A stretch of DNA of 64,000 nucleotides from Apium graveolens (lineage: Eukaryota; Streptophyta; Magnoliopsida; Apiales; Apiaceae), in assembly GCF_009905375.1 (NCBI RefSeq), contig NC_133653.1:96088609-96152608 (forward strand). The letters run 5' to 3'. Positions 11,777-23,700 of this stretch are shown in pieces. The notes beneath the pieces are model-generated. The model saw only the letters and a list, made by a program, of their open reading frames with translations, did not search any database and was not told the origin of the DNA. The position numbers and the translations under genes are program-made. Every line of letters starts with the position of its first letter. Position 1 is the first letter of the stretch.

Positions 11777-14700
11777 TGTTACGACTGGTATTTTGTGTAA
11801 TATTATTTGTGAACTCTGTATAATATTAGAGTCGACTACAAATATATTTATTGATTGTATATTTGTGTGAATGGAATTTGCTGCATTATAAATTGCTTTA
11901 TTTAAAATATGAATTTTTCAAAGCGAGAGTTTTATTAATTTCTCTTATTCTTGATTTATAGAGAATATTCTTTACCTTGGTAATATTATCTTTTAAAAAT
12001 TATTTCATTCACAAATCACAAAAGTGATCTCATAAAATTTCTAAAAATCCAAGTTATTTTATGGTACAACTTTTATAATTTTCGAAATTTTATTTTATTT
12101 TATAAAAATAAATCTTTGAAATTAGTAGTTTAGTAATTAGCAATTTACATGAATACCCATGCATGCAAATACCCTCCCATTCAACTTAAAGGGCTAAAAG
12201 GACAATTCATACCCCACTAACTCTCTTTTATCCACCAAAAGACCAAACTAACCTTACATGCATTTTTGGCTTAGCTTTGGGAGAAGGGCACTCTTGTAAA
12301 TTCTGAACTCCACTTACATTTAATCAAATCAAAACCATAAAACAAGCACAAGTTGTCATGATCATTTCATTTTTCACTCCACACTCCACCCTCACCTCAC
12401 TCTCTCCTCCCTCTCTTCTCTTCCCTCTCGGCTAAACCCCTTCCCCCATCCACTTCATTTTTTTTCTTCAACAAATCCTTGCCTTTCTAGTGTAATTTCA
12501 CTACTCATTAATATATAATACACTTTCCAAGAAGTTCCATGCTTAGGAGATGAATTTTAATGCTTGCATGTCTTGTTTTTATGTGATCTCCAAAGAGAAA
12601 CTCTTTATTCATGTGGATTAAAGAGTTCTCCATGAGATATACTTTTTATGTGCATAAACTAAGTGTTTCCTTGATTAAAACTCCTTTAAAACACTTGCAT
12701 GCTACTGATCTCTAGTTGTAATGCCATATTTTACTTTGCATGTTAGAGATAGGGCATTATTTCCAAGAATGATCAAGCTATATATGCTCTCTTTTTCGAA
12801 AATATACATGCATGTTTGGCTTGTGATTAAATTCGACCTATATGGGCTAAAAACGAATTATTTCCTTGATATCATACTTGATCTTAGTTTTTAAAATATA
12901 GTGTGTATGAGCCCTTGAAATAATTTAGTATTTTAAGTGGAATTTATGAGCTAATAATCCCATTATTTAGTCGAACTTGTTTTTGTGATCATTGTGAGTT
13001 GCATGTTAAGTTTTAGTTTGCATGTTGGTGCTATAGGGCATGAATGATCTCCATTCTTTGTTGAGGCCTTAGTTTAGAGTCTTATAGAAGTAAATTTTCC
13101 TTGGTTGAGATTTAATTCATGGTTTTAAAGTGGGAGTTAAGGTGGAAAGGCTAGGATAGAATCCTGAAATTTTTCCAGATTTGCATGTGAGTTGTGTGTT
13201 GATTTTGAATGGGCATTTCTTAGGAATTGTTAGGCCCAAGCCACGGGGAGTTAGTACTTGGGTTGTAGTTGAGTCCAGAAGCCATTAATTAGAGAAACCC
13301 AACCATTTAGTGAGGTGCACATACCAAAACTTAGATTCTGCCAGAACAGGGGATAGATTGAATTTAGTACGTTTTGGAGATCAAAAAGTTGGATTAAGAG
13401 TAAGCCCTCATTAGAAATTGATTACTACTGATACTAGGGAGTTTAAGGAAGAGTTTCAAGTCGAACCATGGAGGTTTAGAGTTAGAACCAATGAGTTTAA
13501 GTTAGTCCAAAACAGGGCAGTTTTCAGGACACTCATTTAGAGTTGTGTCAACTTTGAGCTTAGGCCCAAGAAAATCTAGGAAGGCCCTTAGTGTCATTCA
13601 AAGTGCACAAGTTAGCTTATAGACTTAAGAATCCAGTAGGTCAGTTTTGGTTAGGAATATTCGAGCTTTAGTGGTGTTAAAAACCTAGAGTTGCCTAAGG
13701 TGTCGCCATAAGTATGCAAGTGAGAACGCTTTCTTTTAGCGTTTAGTTTTATGGACCCTATGAGTGAGGCATGAGTGAGCCCTAGGATTTGAATTTATAT
13801 ATAGGTCAGTGGAGTGTTAGGCCAAGGTTTTGGCTAAGAGAATTGGAAGCACCAAGTGTAGGCCCTTCAAAAGTCGAGACTAGTTTAGTAGTGTGTCGCA
13901 AGTGGAATTGTGGAGATTTGAGAGTGAGATCATTCAAGTCCCGAATAAAGCACCAAGTCTAAATAATAGTATGAGTATACCTATATGTGTTATGTGCTCC
14001 AAGGTGCTACTATATGTATATGTGCATGGTATTGTGTGTTAACTTAGTGTTTTACGCAATATAAGACACTAAACGTTACTTGGAGTCAATTTGTGCATTT
14101 GGTGTTAGGGTTATTTGGTGTCATAAGAGTCCGTAGTAATGAGGGATTATTATTATTTTGTAGGATCAAGTGAAGATAGGAAGCTTGCCGTCAAGGTCGA
14201 GTAGTGCTCCCGTCACTCCCAAGACAAGTCGTGTGTAGTCAAACCTCTCAAGGCAAGTGTCCTTCCCTTGTAAACTTATATTGTGCAAGTGTACTCTTCC
14301 TTCGTAATGACATTATACGAGTGTTTCCCCTTGTTGAATTGATATTATGCAAGTATACTCCTTTTATTAATTATATGTTATGCAAGTACCCTGAGATACT
14401 TATTGGAACCATTATAGCTTGCTTGAATTTGATATTGCCCATTGTTATAAGTACCCGAGCTTGATTTGAGTTAGTATAATTGGTATACCTTGATCACCCT
14501 AAACTCATTCAGAAGCATTTCGCACCTTTAATAATCATTCATATACCTTGTTGTATTCCCCTTGACTTAGTCTTTAAATATCCTTATTGATTATACATTA
14601 TCGAATTTCCTTGTGAACTTGAGAAAGTTAATCCCTTCGAATCATATCACCATTTTCGATTGTTTATCATTTCCTTTGCATTGAACCCTGAATTGATTTC

Positions 14701-15627
14701 CTCACCTTGATAGTTCAATTCGTCTGGCAATAAACCTTAACTTAGTACAACTGTTGTTGAGTTTGGAATAGAATTCCTTAAAGAAGTACTCAATCCTTTC
14801 ATGCCTAAAGAGCTTTTGAAATGTTATTATTTCTGGCATCAAATTTTTATCAAACTGTAAAGTTTTTAAAAGCCAAATTGTCAAAGGGACAATAAATGTT
14901 TTCTTGAGAATAGTGAAGATGTTACTGTTTAAGAAATTTATTATCAACCGGCATCAGTTTTTAAAATGATTAAAAAGTTGGATTTTCAGTCCCAAAGGGG
15001 GACAAATGTTTTCTTTAGATAGTGGATCTGGACTGAGACGTGAGTCCTTTCCACACTTAAATTATAGGCTTAAAAGTTGCCTAGGGATCCCATTAATGTT
15101 TTAGAACCCAGTGAGGTTTGGGATTACTTCGCGGCTGATCACCGGCTGTAATCCGTAGCGTCATAAAATGGTTTTTGGATTAAGAAATGATTTTGGAAAT
15201 GTTTTGTTACAAACAAATGATGCCATCACCCAAAAGTTCATCTCTTATTGCTATTAGCTCTATCTTCACATTGTCATTCTTTCATATGTATCTTGATTCA
15301 TATTTTGTATCGTATTGTTTAGCACTTGTTGAGCATTTGGCTCACTACTTGCTTTCACCCTGATATTACAGCTAGCAGCTATGGATAGATTCAAGCAGAC
15401 CGCTCGTAAGTCCACTGGAGATGCTGAGGCTTATTTGAGAGCTCGGGTAGGTAGCTGAAAGTCTATTGTGAGGACCGGTAGTTAAGAAGTTGTATTAGTT
15501 TGTAGGGTTAGACTGTTCTTCGAACACTAAACCTAGCGATCCTGGATATTGTCTGTAAACAGCCTTTTGTAACATTGTTTTATTATTAAGTCATTTATAT
15601 TGTTAAGTGTAATTTGGGGATGTGACA
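11777..15627 (+). repeat. 5' LTR of B
   Basis: The 3851-base LTR begins TGTTACGACTGG and ends GATGTGACA. It is 395 bases shorter than the 3' LTR because of one deletion near 14690. A pyrimidine-rich stretch lies near 12375-12450. The small frame at 14204-14464 is repeated in the other LTR and has no recognisable domain. Confidence 0.93.
15121..15154 (+). repeat. Conserved LTR hairpin, B 5' LTR
   Basis: GGATTAC and GTAATCC form a 7-bp stem around a 20-base loop containing CGGCTGATCACCGG. The same structure is in all four LTRs of B and D. Confidence 0.6.
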
Positions 15628-15632
15628 GGTCT

Positions 15633-15644
15633 TGGTATCAGAGC
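15633..15644 (+). other. Primer binding site of B
   Basis: TGGTATCAGAGC, the exact initiator tRNA-Met primer match, starts six bases after the 5' LTR. Confidence 0.88.
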
Positions 15645-15778
15645 TATGGTTTAGAGTCCCTGAAAACAGTCCAAATAGGCCATAAGGTGTAGAATATAAA
15701 TATAGGAAGCGCGAGAGAGTAAGTAGATATTATTCGGGTAAATAGCCAATATTTCCCTTCGTTATATCTCAGCAAAGG

Positions 15779-16090
15779 ATGCATTCATTTTTGTCTTCAG
15801 TGCCATCCGACACTATCTCTTTATCTATGTACGCTGATTCGAGGCTTCAGTTCAATAGGCTTCAGGGGAAGTATGATCGATTGTTGGAGCGACTCGATGT
15901 AGCTTTTGAGGATGATACTCGACCTAAAAATGAACCTAGGGCGTAGTTGATCATGAGACCTGGGTCCTTGTTGCCGCTCATCAACAATAAGCTCAACGAG
16001 ATACCAGCGCACCGCGATCGCAGTAGCCAGCATACCATCCAACTAGTGACAAATGAGCTTCAGGACATAGTGAAGGTGCTTCAGAAGTAG
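15779..16090 (+). pseudogene. Leader ORF of B
   Basis: From ATG 15779 a 104-codon frame runs to TAG 16088-16090, with one internal TAG near 15944. It aligns along its length with the leader frame of D (39325-39675, - strand): shared blocks include LQGKYDRL and EIPAHRDRSSQ versus EMPAHRDRTSQ, and the spacing between blocks is equal. No known domain is recognised. The middle is rich in charged residues and could form helices. It lies about 135 bases after the primer site and 410 before gag. Confidence 0.6.
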
Positions 16091-16499
16091 GAGTGGATCG
16101 AGATTCCAAAGGCTCGTGACGATAGCGAGGAGACTCGGGAAGCAGAAGATTAGGTCGATTAGGAGCTAGATTTCCTAATTTCTTTTCCAGTTGGCTATCA
16201 TCCTAGTTTTTAAACTCTTGAACTATATAGTTTCCCTATTTCCTTGTTGAACTTTGATATCGTTGTATTTCATCTGAACCTTAATTATTGTGTTGTAAGC
16301 CGACTTTGCTTTGATGATTAATTCCTTGCTATTTCGTTTCAATTTCACTTTCATTTCCATATCTAGAATTGTCTATCACCTTTATTGCTAATAACCAAAA
16401 ATCTGAATTGCATGTGAGAACCTTAACTTGTAAACCCCCTTAACTTGAAAAAAATGTTATATTTACAACTGTTTTGTTAAACCGTTTTATTTCAGAATC
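16091..16499 (+). other. Non-coding leader before gag of B
   Basis: After the leader stop a short stretch may still be old coding sequence (to about 16155). The rest is T-rich with no ORF or repeat that I can support. Confidence 0.55.
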
Positions 16500-17530
16500 A
16501 TGCCACCCAAAAGACGAGGCAAACTAGTACCTCTACTGACCCTGATATCCTTCGAATATTAGAAACTTTGCAATAGCAAACCCATACACTTGCTCAACAA
16601 CATCAAACTACTCAACAAGAATTCCAACAACAACAATTTTGAAACCCAGAGAATCATGAACAACACCAACATCAACCAGATCCACCAGTACCTCCTCAGC
16701 CAATAGTAACTTTTAAAGCTTTTCAAAGTGTGAACCCTCCAGCTTTTCATGATACCACTGACCCAGTTGTAGCCAACACCTGGATAAGAGAAATGGGGAG
16801 ATCTTTAGAATTGGTTAGGTTAGAGGAAGATTAGAAGACTGTCTACACTATGTATTTTCTGAAGGGAGAAGTGATCTATTGGTGGGAATCCGTGAAGGCC
16901 ATGGAAGCAGTTCAGCTAGCTACTTGGGCAAGATTTTAGGATCTATTCTTGGAGAAGTATTATCCCAAGTATATTCAGAAGCAGATGGAAGTGAAGTCTT
17001 TGGAATTGAAGCAAGAGAATATGTCAGTCTTGGAGTATGAGAAGAAGTTCAAAGAATTATCAAGGTTTGTGGCCAAGTATGTAGGAACTGAAGAAGAGAA
17101 AGCCCAAAGGTTTCAGCAAGGGCTTGAATATTGGATTCGGGATAGAGTGTCGATGTTTGAAATCGATACTTACGCAGGAGTAGTTCAGAAGGCGACTTTG
17201 ATTAAAAGTAATTGAGTGCAGTCCAGGAAGGAAAGAAAAAAAAAAGAAAAGGTATTTCAAGGAGAAAGGATGGAATCAGGAGGTCAGATAGACAAGAATA
17301 TGAAGAGGATTGGATTCCAGAAGGGGTGGAACTCACAGAAGAAAGGAGAAGTGAGTAAGAAGCAGAATAACAAAGGAAATTTAAAATAGAATCAAGGACC
17401 AGCAAGTGAGAATAGGCAGCCAAGGGTTGAATGCAAGCACTGTGGGAAGAAGCATCTGGGAGTTTATAATAAGGTCAACATGACTTATTATCGGTGCAAT
17501 AAGAAAGGACATTTGGCAAATGAGTATAGT
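16500..17530 (+). pseudogene. gag of B
   Basis: ATG 16500 begins MPPKRRG, but a one-base shift after seven codons moves the true gag frame. Gln-rich text follows with several TAG and TGA stops (for example near 16574 and 16639). The gag core has [11 protein letters not shown] near 16880. From 16949 to 17215 it is open (KYYPKYIQKQMEVKSLEL). The zinc knuckle region near 17480-17530 is damaged: the first Cys of YRCNKKGHLANEY is Tyr, and so is the last. The reading jumps from there into the end of protease, so most of protease and the second knuckle are deleted at about 17531. Confidence 0.88.
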
Positions 17531-19092
17531 GCTCAGATAGATTATAAGTCTAAAAGAGTTTGTTTAAGGTCAAAGAATGGAATGAAAGTGGTGTTTAAAG
17601 GACAAAAGCAAGAATAATTGTTTCTGACAACTGTTCAGGCTAGCAAGTTGCTTAGGAAAGGTTGCGAGGTATTCCTAGCTTATGTAGTGGATTGGGAGAA
17701 GGAAGTTCCTAGTATAGAAGCGATTCCAGTGGTGAGAGAGTTTCCGAACGTGTTTCTAGAAGAGTTTCCAGGATTACCGCCAATCGAAAAATTGAGTTTG
17801 AGATTAATCTTGCTCCAGGAGCAGAACCAATTTCTAAGGCACCGTATAAAATGGCCCCAGCATAGATGAAGAAGTTAGCAAGTCAATTGCAAGAACTTTT
17901 GGATAAATATAAGGTCCAGTGTGTCGCCATGGGGAGCACCAGTTATGTTTATAAAGAAAAAGGATGGGAGTATGAGACTTGTATAGACTATCGCGAGTAA
18001 AACAAATTGACGATTAAGAACATATATCCGCTACCAAGGATAGATGATCTATTCGATCAATTAAAAGGAGCTAAGTGTTTCTCTAAGATTGATTTAAGGT
18101 CAGGATACCATCAGTCGAAGATCAAGCTAGAAGATATTCCGAAGACAGCATTCAGGACAAGGTATGAACATTATGAGTTTTTAGTAATGCCATTTGGGTT
18201 AATAAATGCCCCAGCAGCTTTCATGGATTTAATGAATAAAGTTTTCAAGAGATATTTGGATAAGTTCTTCGTGGTCTTCGTCGAAGACATTTTGATATAT
18301 TCAAAGTCAGAAGAGGAGCATGAGCAACATTTATGGATATCTTTGGAGATTCTTAGACAAGAGAAGCTGTATGCCAAATTTTCAAAGTGCGAGTTTTGGT
18401 TGCGAGAAGTTCAATTTTTAGGGCTTATAACTGGAAGTGAAGGAATTAGAATGGACCCTGCAAAGATCGAAGCAGTAATGAGTTGGGAGAGACCCAAGAC
18501 TCCCACAGAAGTAAGAAGTTTTCTAGGATTGGCCGGGTATTACAGAAGATTCATAAAGGATTTCTCAAAGATTGCTACGCCACAGACTAAGCTAACAAGG
18601 AAGAACCACAAGTTTGAATGGTATAATGATTGTAAAGAGTGTTTCCAAGAATTAAAGCAAAGGTTGGTTATCTACCGATATTGGTATTACTGGATGACAA
18701 AGGAGAATTCGTTATTTATAGCGACAATTCACATAAGGGTTTGGGTTGTGTGCTAATGCAGCACAACAAGGTGATTTCATATGCATCCAGACAGATTAAA
18801 CCCCATAAATTGAAATATCCGACTCATGATTTGGAGTTAGCAGCTATAGTAATTGCGTTCAAGATATGGAGGCACTACCTGTATGGAGAGAAGTGTAAAA
18901 TATACACGGATCATAGGAGCTTGAAGTATATATTCATTCAGAAGGAGCTCAACATGAGGCAAAGGAGATGCTTGGAGCTTATAAAGGAATACGATTGTTC
19001 GATACATTATCACACAGGAAAGGCGAATGTAGTAGCCGATGCGCTCAGCAGAAAGGAAAGATTAAATTTGATGGCATTACCAAAAGAGTTGT

Positions 19093-19286
19093 TTGAATAA
19101 AATACAGTCTGATTCAGTTTTTACTTGATGTTGATATTTAGTTTGTTGGTAAATATCAAAGGTGGTATTAATATAGATGATTGATGTTGACTTCAATATG
19201 GGATGTTGTGAGCATCAAAGTTCATATTGATATCTAATTTGATATGACATCAAAATGAATATTGATATCAAGAGAATAATCGAATG
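19093..19286 (+). other. Unexplained segment inside pol of B
   Basis: This sits where D encodes the linker between RNase H and integrase, but it is longer and shows no resemblance. It contains a perfect 10-bp inverted repeat, TTGATATTTA (19131-19140) and TAAATATCAA (19150-19159), and several copies of TGATAT or ATATCA, including the palindrome TTGATATCAA near 19270. It could be a small insertion, filler DNA from break repair, or a diverged linker. Confidence 0.5.
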
Positions 19287-20421
19287 ACCGGAGAAGAGTT
19301 ATGTACGCAAAAAGATGAGCAAGGGATATTAAGATTTTCATCAAGGATTTGGATTCCTCAAGTGGTTGAACTGAAAATAATGAAATACTGCAGAAAGCTC
19401 ACAATTTGAGACTTTCAATTCATCCAGGAAGCACTAAGGTGTATGAAGATTTGAAAAAAAGAAGTTTTGGTAGCCGAACATGAAAAGAGAAATTGCGGAT
19501 TGGGTTGCGAAATATTATACGTGTTGACGAGTTAAAGCGGAACACCAAAGACCAAGCGGGTTAATTCAGCCATTGAAGATCCCAGAATGGAAACGATAAA
19601 ATATTGCTATAAATTTTATAGTGGGATTACCTCGGACGAAATCTGGACACGACACCATTTGAGTTATTGTTGATCGCCTTACCAAGTCAGTGTATTTTCT
19701 GCCGATCAATGAAAGGACTTCATTCGATAGATTGGTGCATATGTACGTGCATGAGATTGTGTTACGTCACGACATTCCAGTATCGATAGTTTTGGATCGA
19801 GATCCGCGATTCAACTCAAGATTTCGAAAACAGTTTCAAGAGAGTCTAGGCACCAAGCTAAATAGGAGCACGGCGTATCATCCGCAGACTGATGGTCAAA
19901 GCGAGAGGACCATTCAAACAATTGAAGACATGTTACGAAGTTGCGCTATTGATTTTATGGGAAGTTGGGATGAACATTTACCTTTGGTAGAGTTCCCCTA
20001 CAACAACAACTATCACTCAAGCATTGGCATACCACCGTATGAAGTCTTGTATAAAAGAAAGTGCAGATCGCCAACGAATTGGGATGAAGTTGGAGAAGGA
20101 GAGATTCTAGGTCCCGAACTGGTCCAACGAATGAGGGAGACAGTCAAACTGATCCAGAAAAGATTGCTTGCTTCTCAAGACATGCAAAGGAAGTACGCAG
20201 ATCCTGCTCGAAAGGATGTGAGTTTTGTAGTCGGCGAATCCGTATTGTTAAACGTGTCACCGTGGAAAGGGTTGACTAGATTTGGAAAGAAAGGCAAATT
20301 AGCACCTAGATATATAGGTCCTGTTGAGATTTTTTTAAACAAGCGAGGAAAGTGGCTTACGAGTTAGTGCTACCTCCGCAGTATCAGCATGTTTATAATG
20401 TCTTTTATGTTTTTTTTGTTT

Positions 20422-20451
20422 AAAAAAAAAGAAAAAAAAAGAAAAAAAAAG
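20422..20451 (+). repeat. (A9G)3 simple repeat in pol of B
   Basis: Three perfect copies of AAAAAAAAAG lie where D encodes the Lys-Lys pair of LLKKYNPD before the chromodomain-like tail. This looks like slippage growth of an AAG-type run. Confidence 0.85.
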
Positions 20452-20697
20452 TATAACCCGGATGTTAATCTTGTAATAGAGTATGAGCCTATAGAAATTC
20501 AGGCAGACTTGTCGTATGAGGAGCAACCTGTCAAAATACTCGACTGGCAAACAAAGAGTCTTAGAAATAAGTCGGTAAAGTTTGTAAAAGTACTTTGGAG
20601 GAACCTCAAGCTCGAAGAGTCAACTTAGGAGTTCGAGTCTGATATGCGTTCCTGGTATCCTCATCTGTTCTCTTAGATTCTGAGGACAGAATCCTTT

Positions 20698-20710
20698 AAG
20701 GGGGAGAGAA
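20698..20710 (+). other. Polypurine tract of B
   Basis: AAGGGGGAGAGAA directly precedes the 3' LTR and matches the tract of D (34366-34378, - strand) in position and composition. Confidence 0.85.
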
Positions 20711-23700
20711 TGTTACGACTGGTATTTTGTGTAATATTATTTGCGAACTCTGTATAATATTAGAGTCGACTATAAATATATTTATTGATTGTATATTTGT
20801 GTGAATGGAATTTGCTGCATTATAAATTGCTTTATTTAAAATATGAATTTTTCAAAGCGAGAGTTTTATTAATTTCTCTTATTCTTGATTTATAGAGAAT
20901 ATTCTTTACCTTGGTAATATTATCTTTTAAAAATTATTTCATTCACAAATCACAAAAGTGATCTCATAAAATTTCTAAAAATCCAAGTTATTTTATGGTA
21001 CAACTTTTATAATTTTCGAAATTTTATTTTATTTTATAAAAATAAATCTTTGAAATTAGTAGTTTAGTAATTAGCAATTTACATGAATACCCATGCATGC
21101 AAATACCCTCCCATTCAACTTAAAGGGCTAAAAGGACAATTCATACCCCACTAACTCTCTTTTATCCACCAAAAGACCAAACTAACCTTACATGCATTTT
21201 TGGCTTAGCTTTGGGAGAAGGGCACTCTTGTAAATTCTGAACTCCACTCACATTTAATCAAATCAAAACCATAAAACAAGCACAAGTTGTCATGATCATT
21301 TCATTTTTCACTCCACACTCCACCCTCACCTCACTCTCTCATCCCTCTCTTCTCTTCCCTCTCGGCTAAACCCCTTCCCCCATCCCCTTCATTTTTTTTC
21401 TTCAACAAATCCTTGCCTTTCTAGTGTAATTTCACTACTCATTAATATATAATACACTTTCCAAGAAGTTCCATGCTTAGGAGATGAATTTTAATGCTTG
21501 CATGTCTTGTTTTTATGTGATCTCCAAGGAGAAACTCTTTATTCATGTGGATTAAAGAGTTCTCCATGAGATATACTTTTTATGTGCATAAACTAAGTGT
21601 TTCCTTGATTAAAACTCCTTTAAAACACTTGCATGCTACTGATCTCTAGTTGTAATGCCATGTTTTACTTTGCATGTTAGAGATAGGACATTATTTCCAA
21701 GAATGATCAAGCTATATATGCTCTCTTTTTCGAAAATATACATGCATGTTTGGCTTGTGATTAAATTCGACATATATGGGCTAAAAACGAATTATTTCCT
21801 TGATATCATACTTGATCTTAGTTTTTAAAATATAGTGTGCATGAGCCCTTGAAATAATTTAGTATTTTAAGTGGAATTTATGAGCTAATAATCCCATTAG
21901 TTAGTCGAACTTGTTTTTGTGATCATTGTGAGTTGCATGTTAAGTTTTAGTTTGCATGTTGGTGCTATAGGGCATGAATGATCTCCATTCTTTGTTGAGG
22001 CCTTAGTTTAGAGTCTTATAGAAGTAAATTTGCCTTGGTTGAGATTTAATTCGTGGTTTTAAAGTGGGAGTTAAGGTGGAAAGGCTAGGTTAGAATCCTG
22101 AAATTTTTCCAGATTTGCATGTGAGTTGTGTGTTGATTTTGAATGGGCATTTCTTAGGAATTGTTAGGCCCAAGCCACGGGGAGTTAGTAATTGGGTTGT
22201 AGTTGAGTCCAGAAGCCATTAATTAGAGAAACCCAACCATTTAGTGAGGTGCACATACCAAAAATTAGATTCTGCCAGAACAGGAGATAGATTGAATTTA
22301 GTACATTTTGGAGATCAAAAAGTTGGATTAAGAGTAATCCCTCATTATAAATTGATTACTACTGATACTAGGGAGTTTAAGGAAGAGTTTCAAGTCGAAC
22401 CATGGAGGTTTAGAGTTAGAACCAATGAGTTTAAGTTAGTCCAAAATAGGGCAGTTTTCAGGACACTCATTTAGAGTTGTGTCAACTTTGAGCTTAGGCC
22501 CAAGAAAATCTAGGAAGGCCCTTAGTGTCATTCAAAGTGCACAAGTTAGCTTATAGACTTAAGAATCCAGTAGGTCAGTTTTGGTTAGGAATATTCGAGC
22601 TTTAGTGGTGTTAAAAACCTAGAGTTGCCTAAGGTGTCGCCATAAGTATGCAAGTGAGAACGCTTTCTTTTAGCGTTTAGTTTTATGGACCCTATGAGTG
22701 AGGCATGAGTGAGCCCTAGGATTTGAATTTATATATAGGTCAGTGGAGTGTTAGGCCAAGGTTTTGGCTAAGAGAATTGGAATCACCAAGTGTAGGCCCT
22801 TCAAAAGTCGAGACTAGTTTAGTAGTGTGTCGCAAGTGGAATTGTGGAGATTTGAGAGTGAGATCATTCAAGTCCCGAATAAAGCACCAAGTCTAAATAA
22901 TAGTATGAGTATACCTATATGCGTTATATGCTCCAAGGTGCTACTATATGTATATGTGCATGGTATTGTGTGTTAACTTAGTGTTTTACGCAATATAAGA
23001 CACTAAGCGTTACTTAAAGTCAATTTGTGCATTTGGTGTTAGGGTTGTTTGGTGTTATAAGAGTCCGTAGTAATGAGGGATTCTTATTATTTTGTAGGAT
23101 CAAGTGAAGATAGGAAGCTTGCCGTCAAGGTCAAGTAGTGCTCCCGTCACTCCCAAGACAAGTCGTGTGTAGTCAAACCTCTCAAGGCAAGTGTCCTTCC
23201 CTTGTAAACTTATATTGTGCAAGTGTACTCTTCCTTCGTAATGACATTATGCGAGTGTTTCCCCTTGTTGAATTGATATTATGCAATTATACTCCTTTTC
23301 TTAATTATATGTTATGCAAGTACCCTGAGATACTTATTGGAACCATGATAGCTTGCTTGAATTTGATATTGCCCATTGTTATAAGTACCCGAGCTTGATT
23401 TGAGTTAGTATAATTGGTATACCTTGATCACCCCAAACTCATTCAGAAGCATTTTGCACCTTTAATAATCATTCATATACCTTGTTGTATTCCCCTTGAC
23501 TTAGTCTTTAATTATCCTTATTGATTATACATTATCGAATTTCCTTGCGAACTTGAGAAAGTTAATCCCTTCGAATCATATCACCATTTTCGATTGTTTA
23601 TCATTTCCTTTCATTAAACCCTGAGATAACGATTCATTTGTACACTTTCTTATTACCCCTTACTATGATACTCGAACATTGAAATTTCTTTGATACCCTA

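Larger units (their letters stand above)
17531..20676 (+). pseudogene. pol of B (RT, RNase H, integrase, chromodomain)
   Basis: Only the last residues of protease remain. RT has several frame breaks to 18003 and then runs open to about 18680. Its catalytic box reads FVEDILIYS near 18280 where D and H have FIDD, so the first active-site Asp is Glu. RNase H follows in another frame ([13 protein letters not shown] near 18705; YTDHRSLKY near 18902). A 190-base foreign-looking stretch lies at 19093-19286. In integrase the first catalytic Asp is Asn (IAINFIVG near 19606), while LDRDPRF and QSERT are kept. The tail has a GPY/F-like region and a chromodomain-like end finishing at TAG 20674-20676. Confidence 0.88.

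Noticed and set aside
10962..11870. 302-codon ORF running past the integrase
   Set aside because: The last 31 codons are LTR sequence of B read by chance; the real text stops at the insertion point 11776.
14204..14464. 86-codon ORF in B 5' LTR, repeated at 23138-23398
   Set aside because: Present in both copies only because LTRs are duplicated; no domain, no codon pattern, and biased toward Leu, Ile and Cys as random AT-rich frames are.
20335..20550. Minus-strand ORF over the (A9G)3 run
   Set aside because: Poly-Phe translation of the simple repeat.
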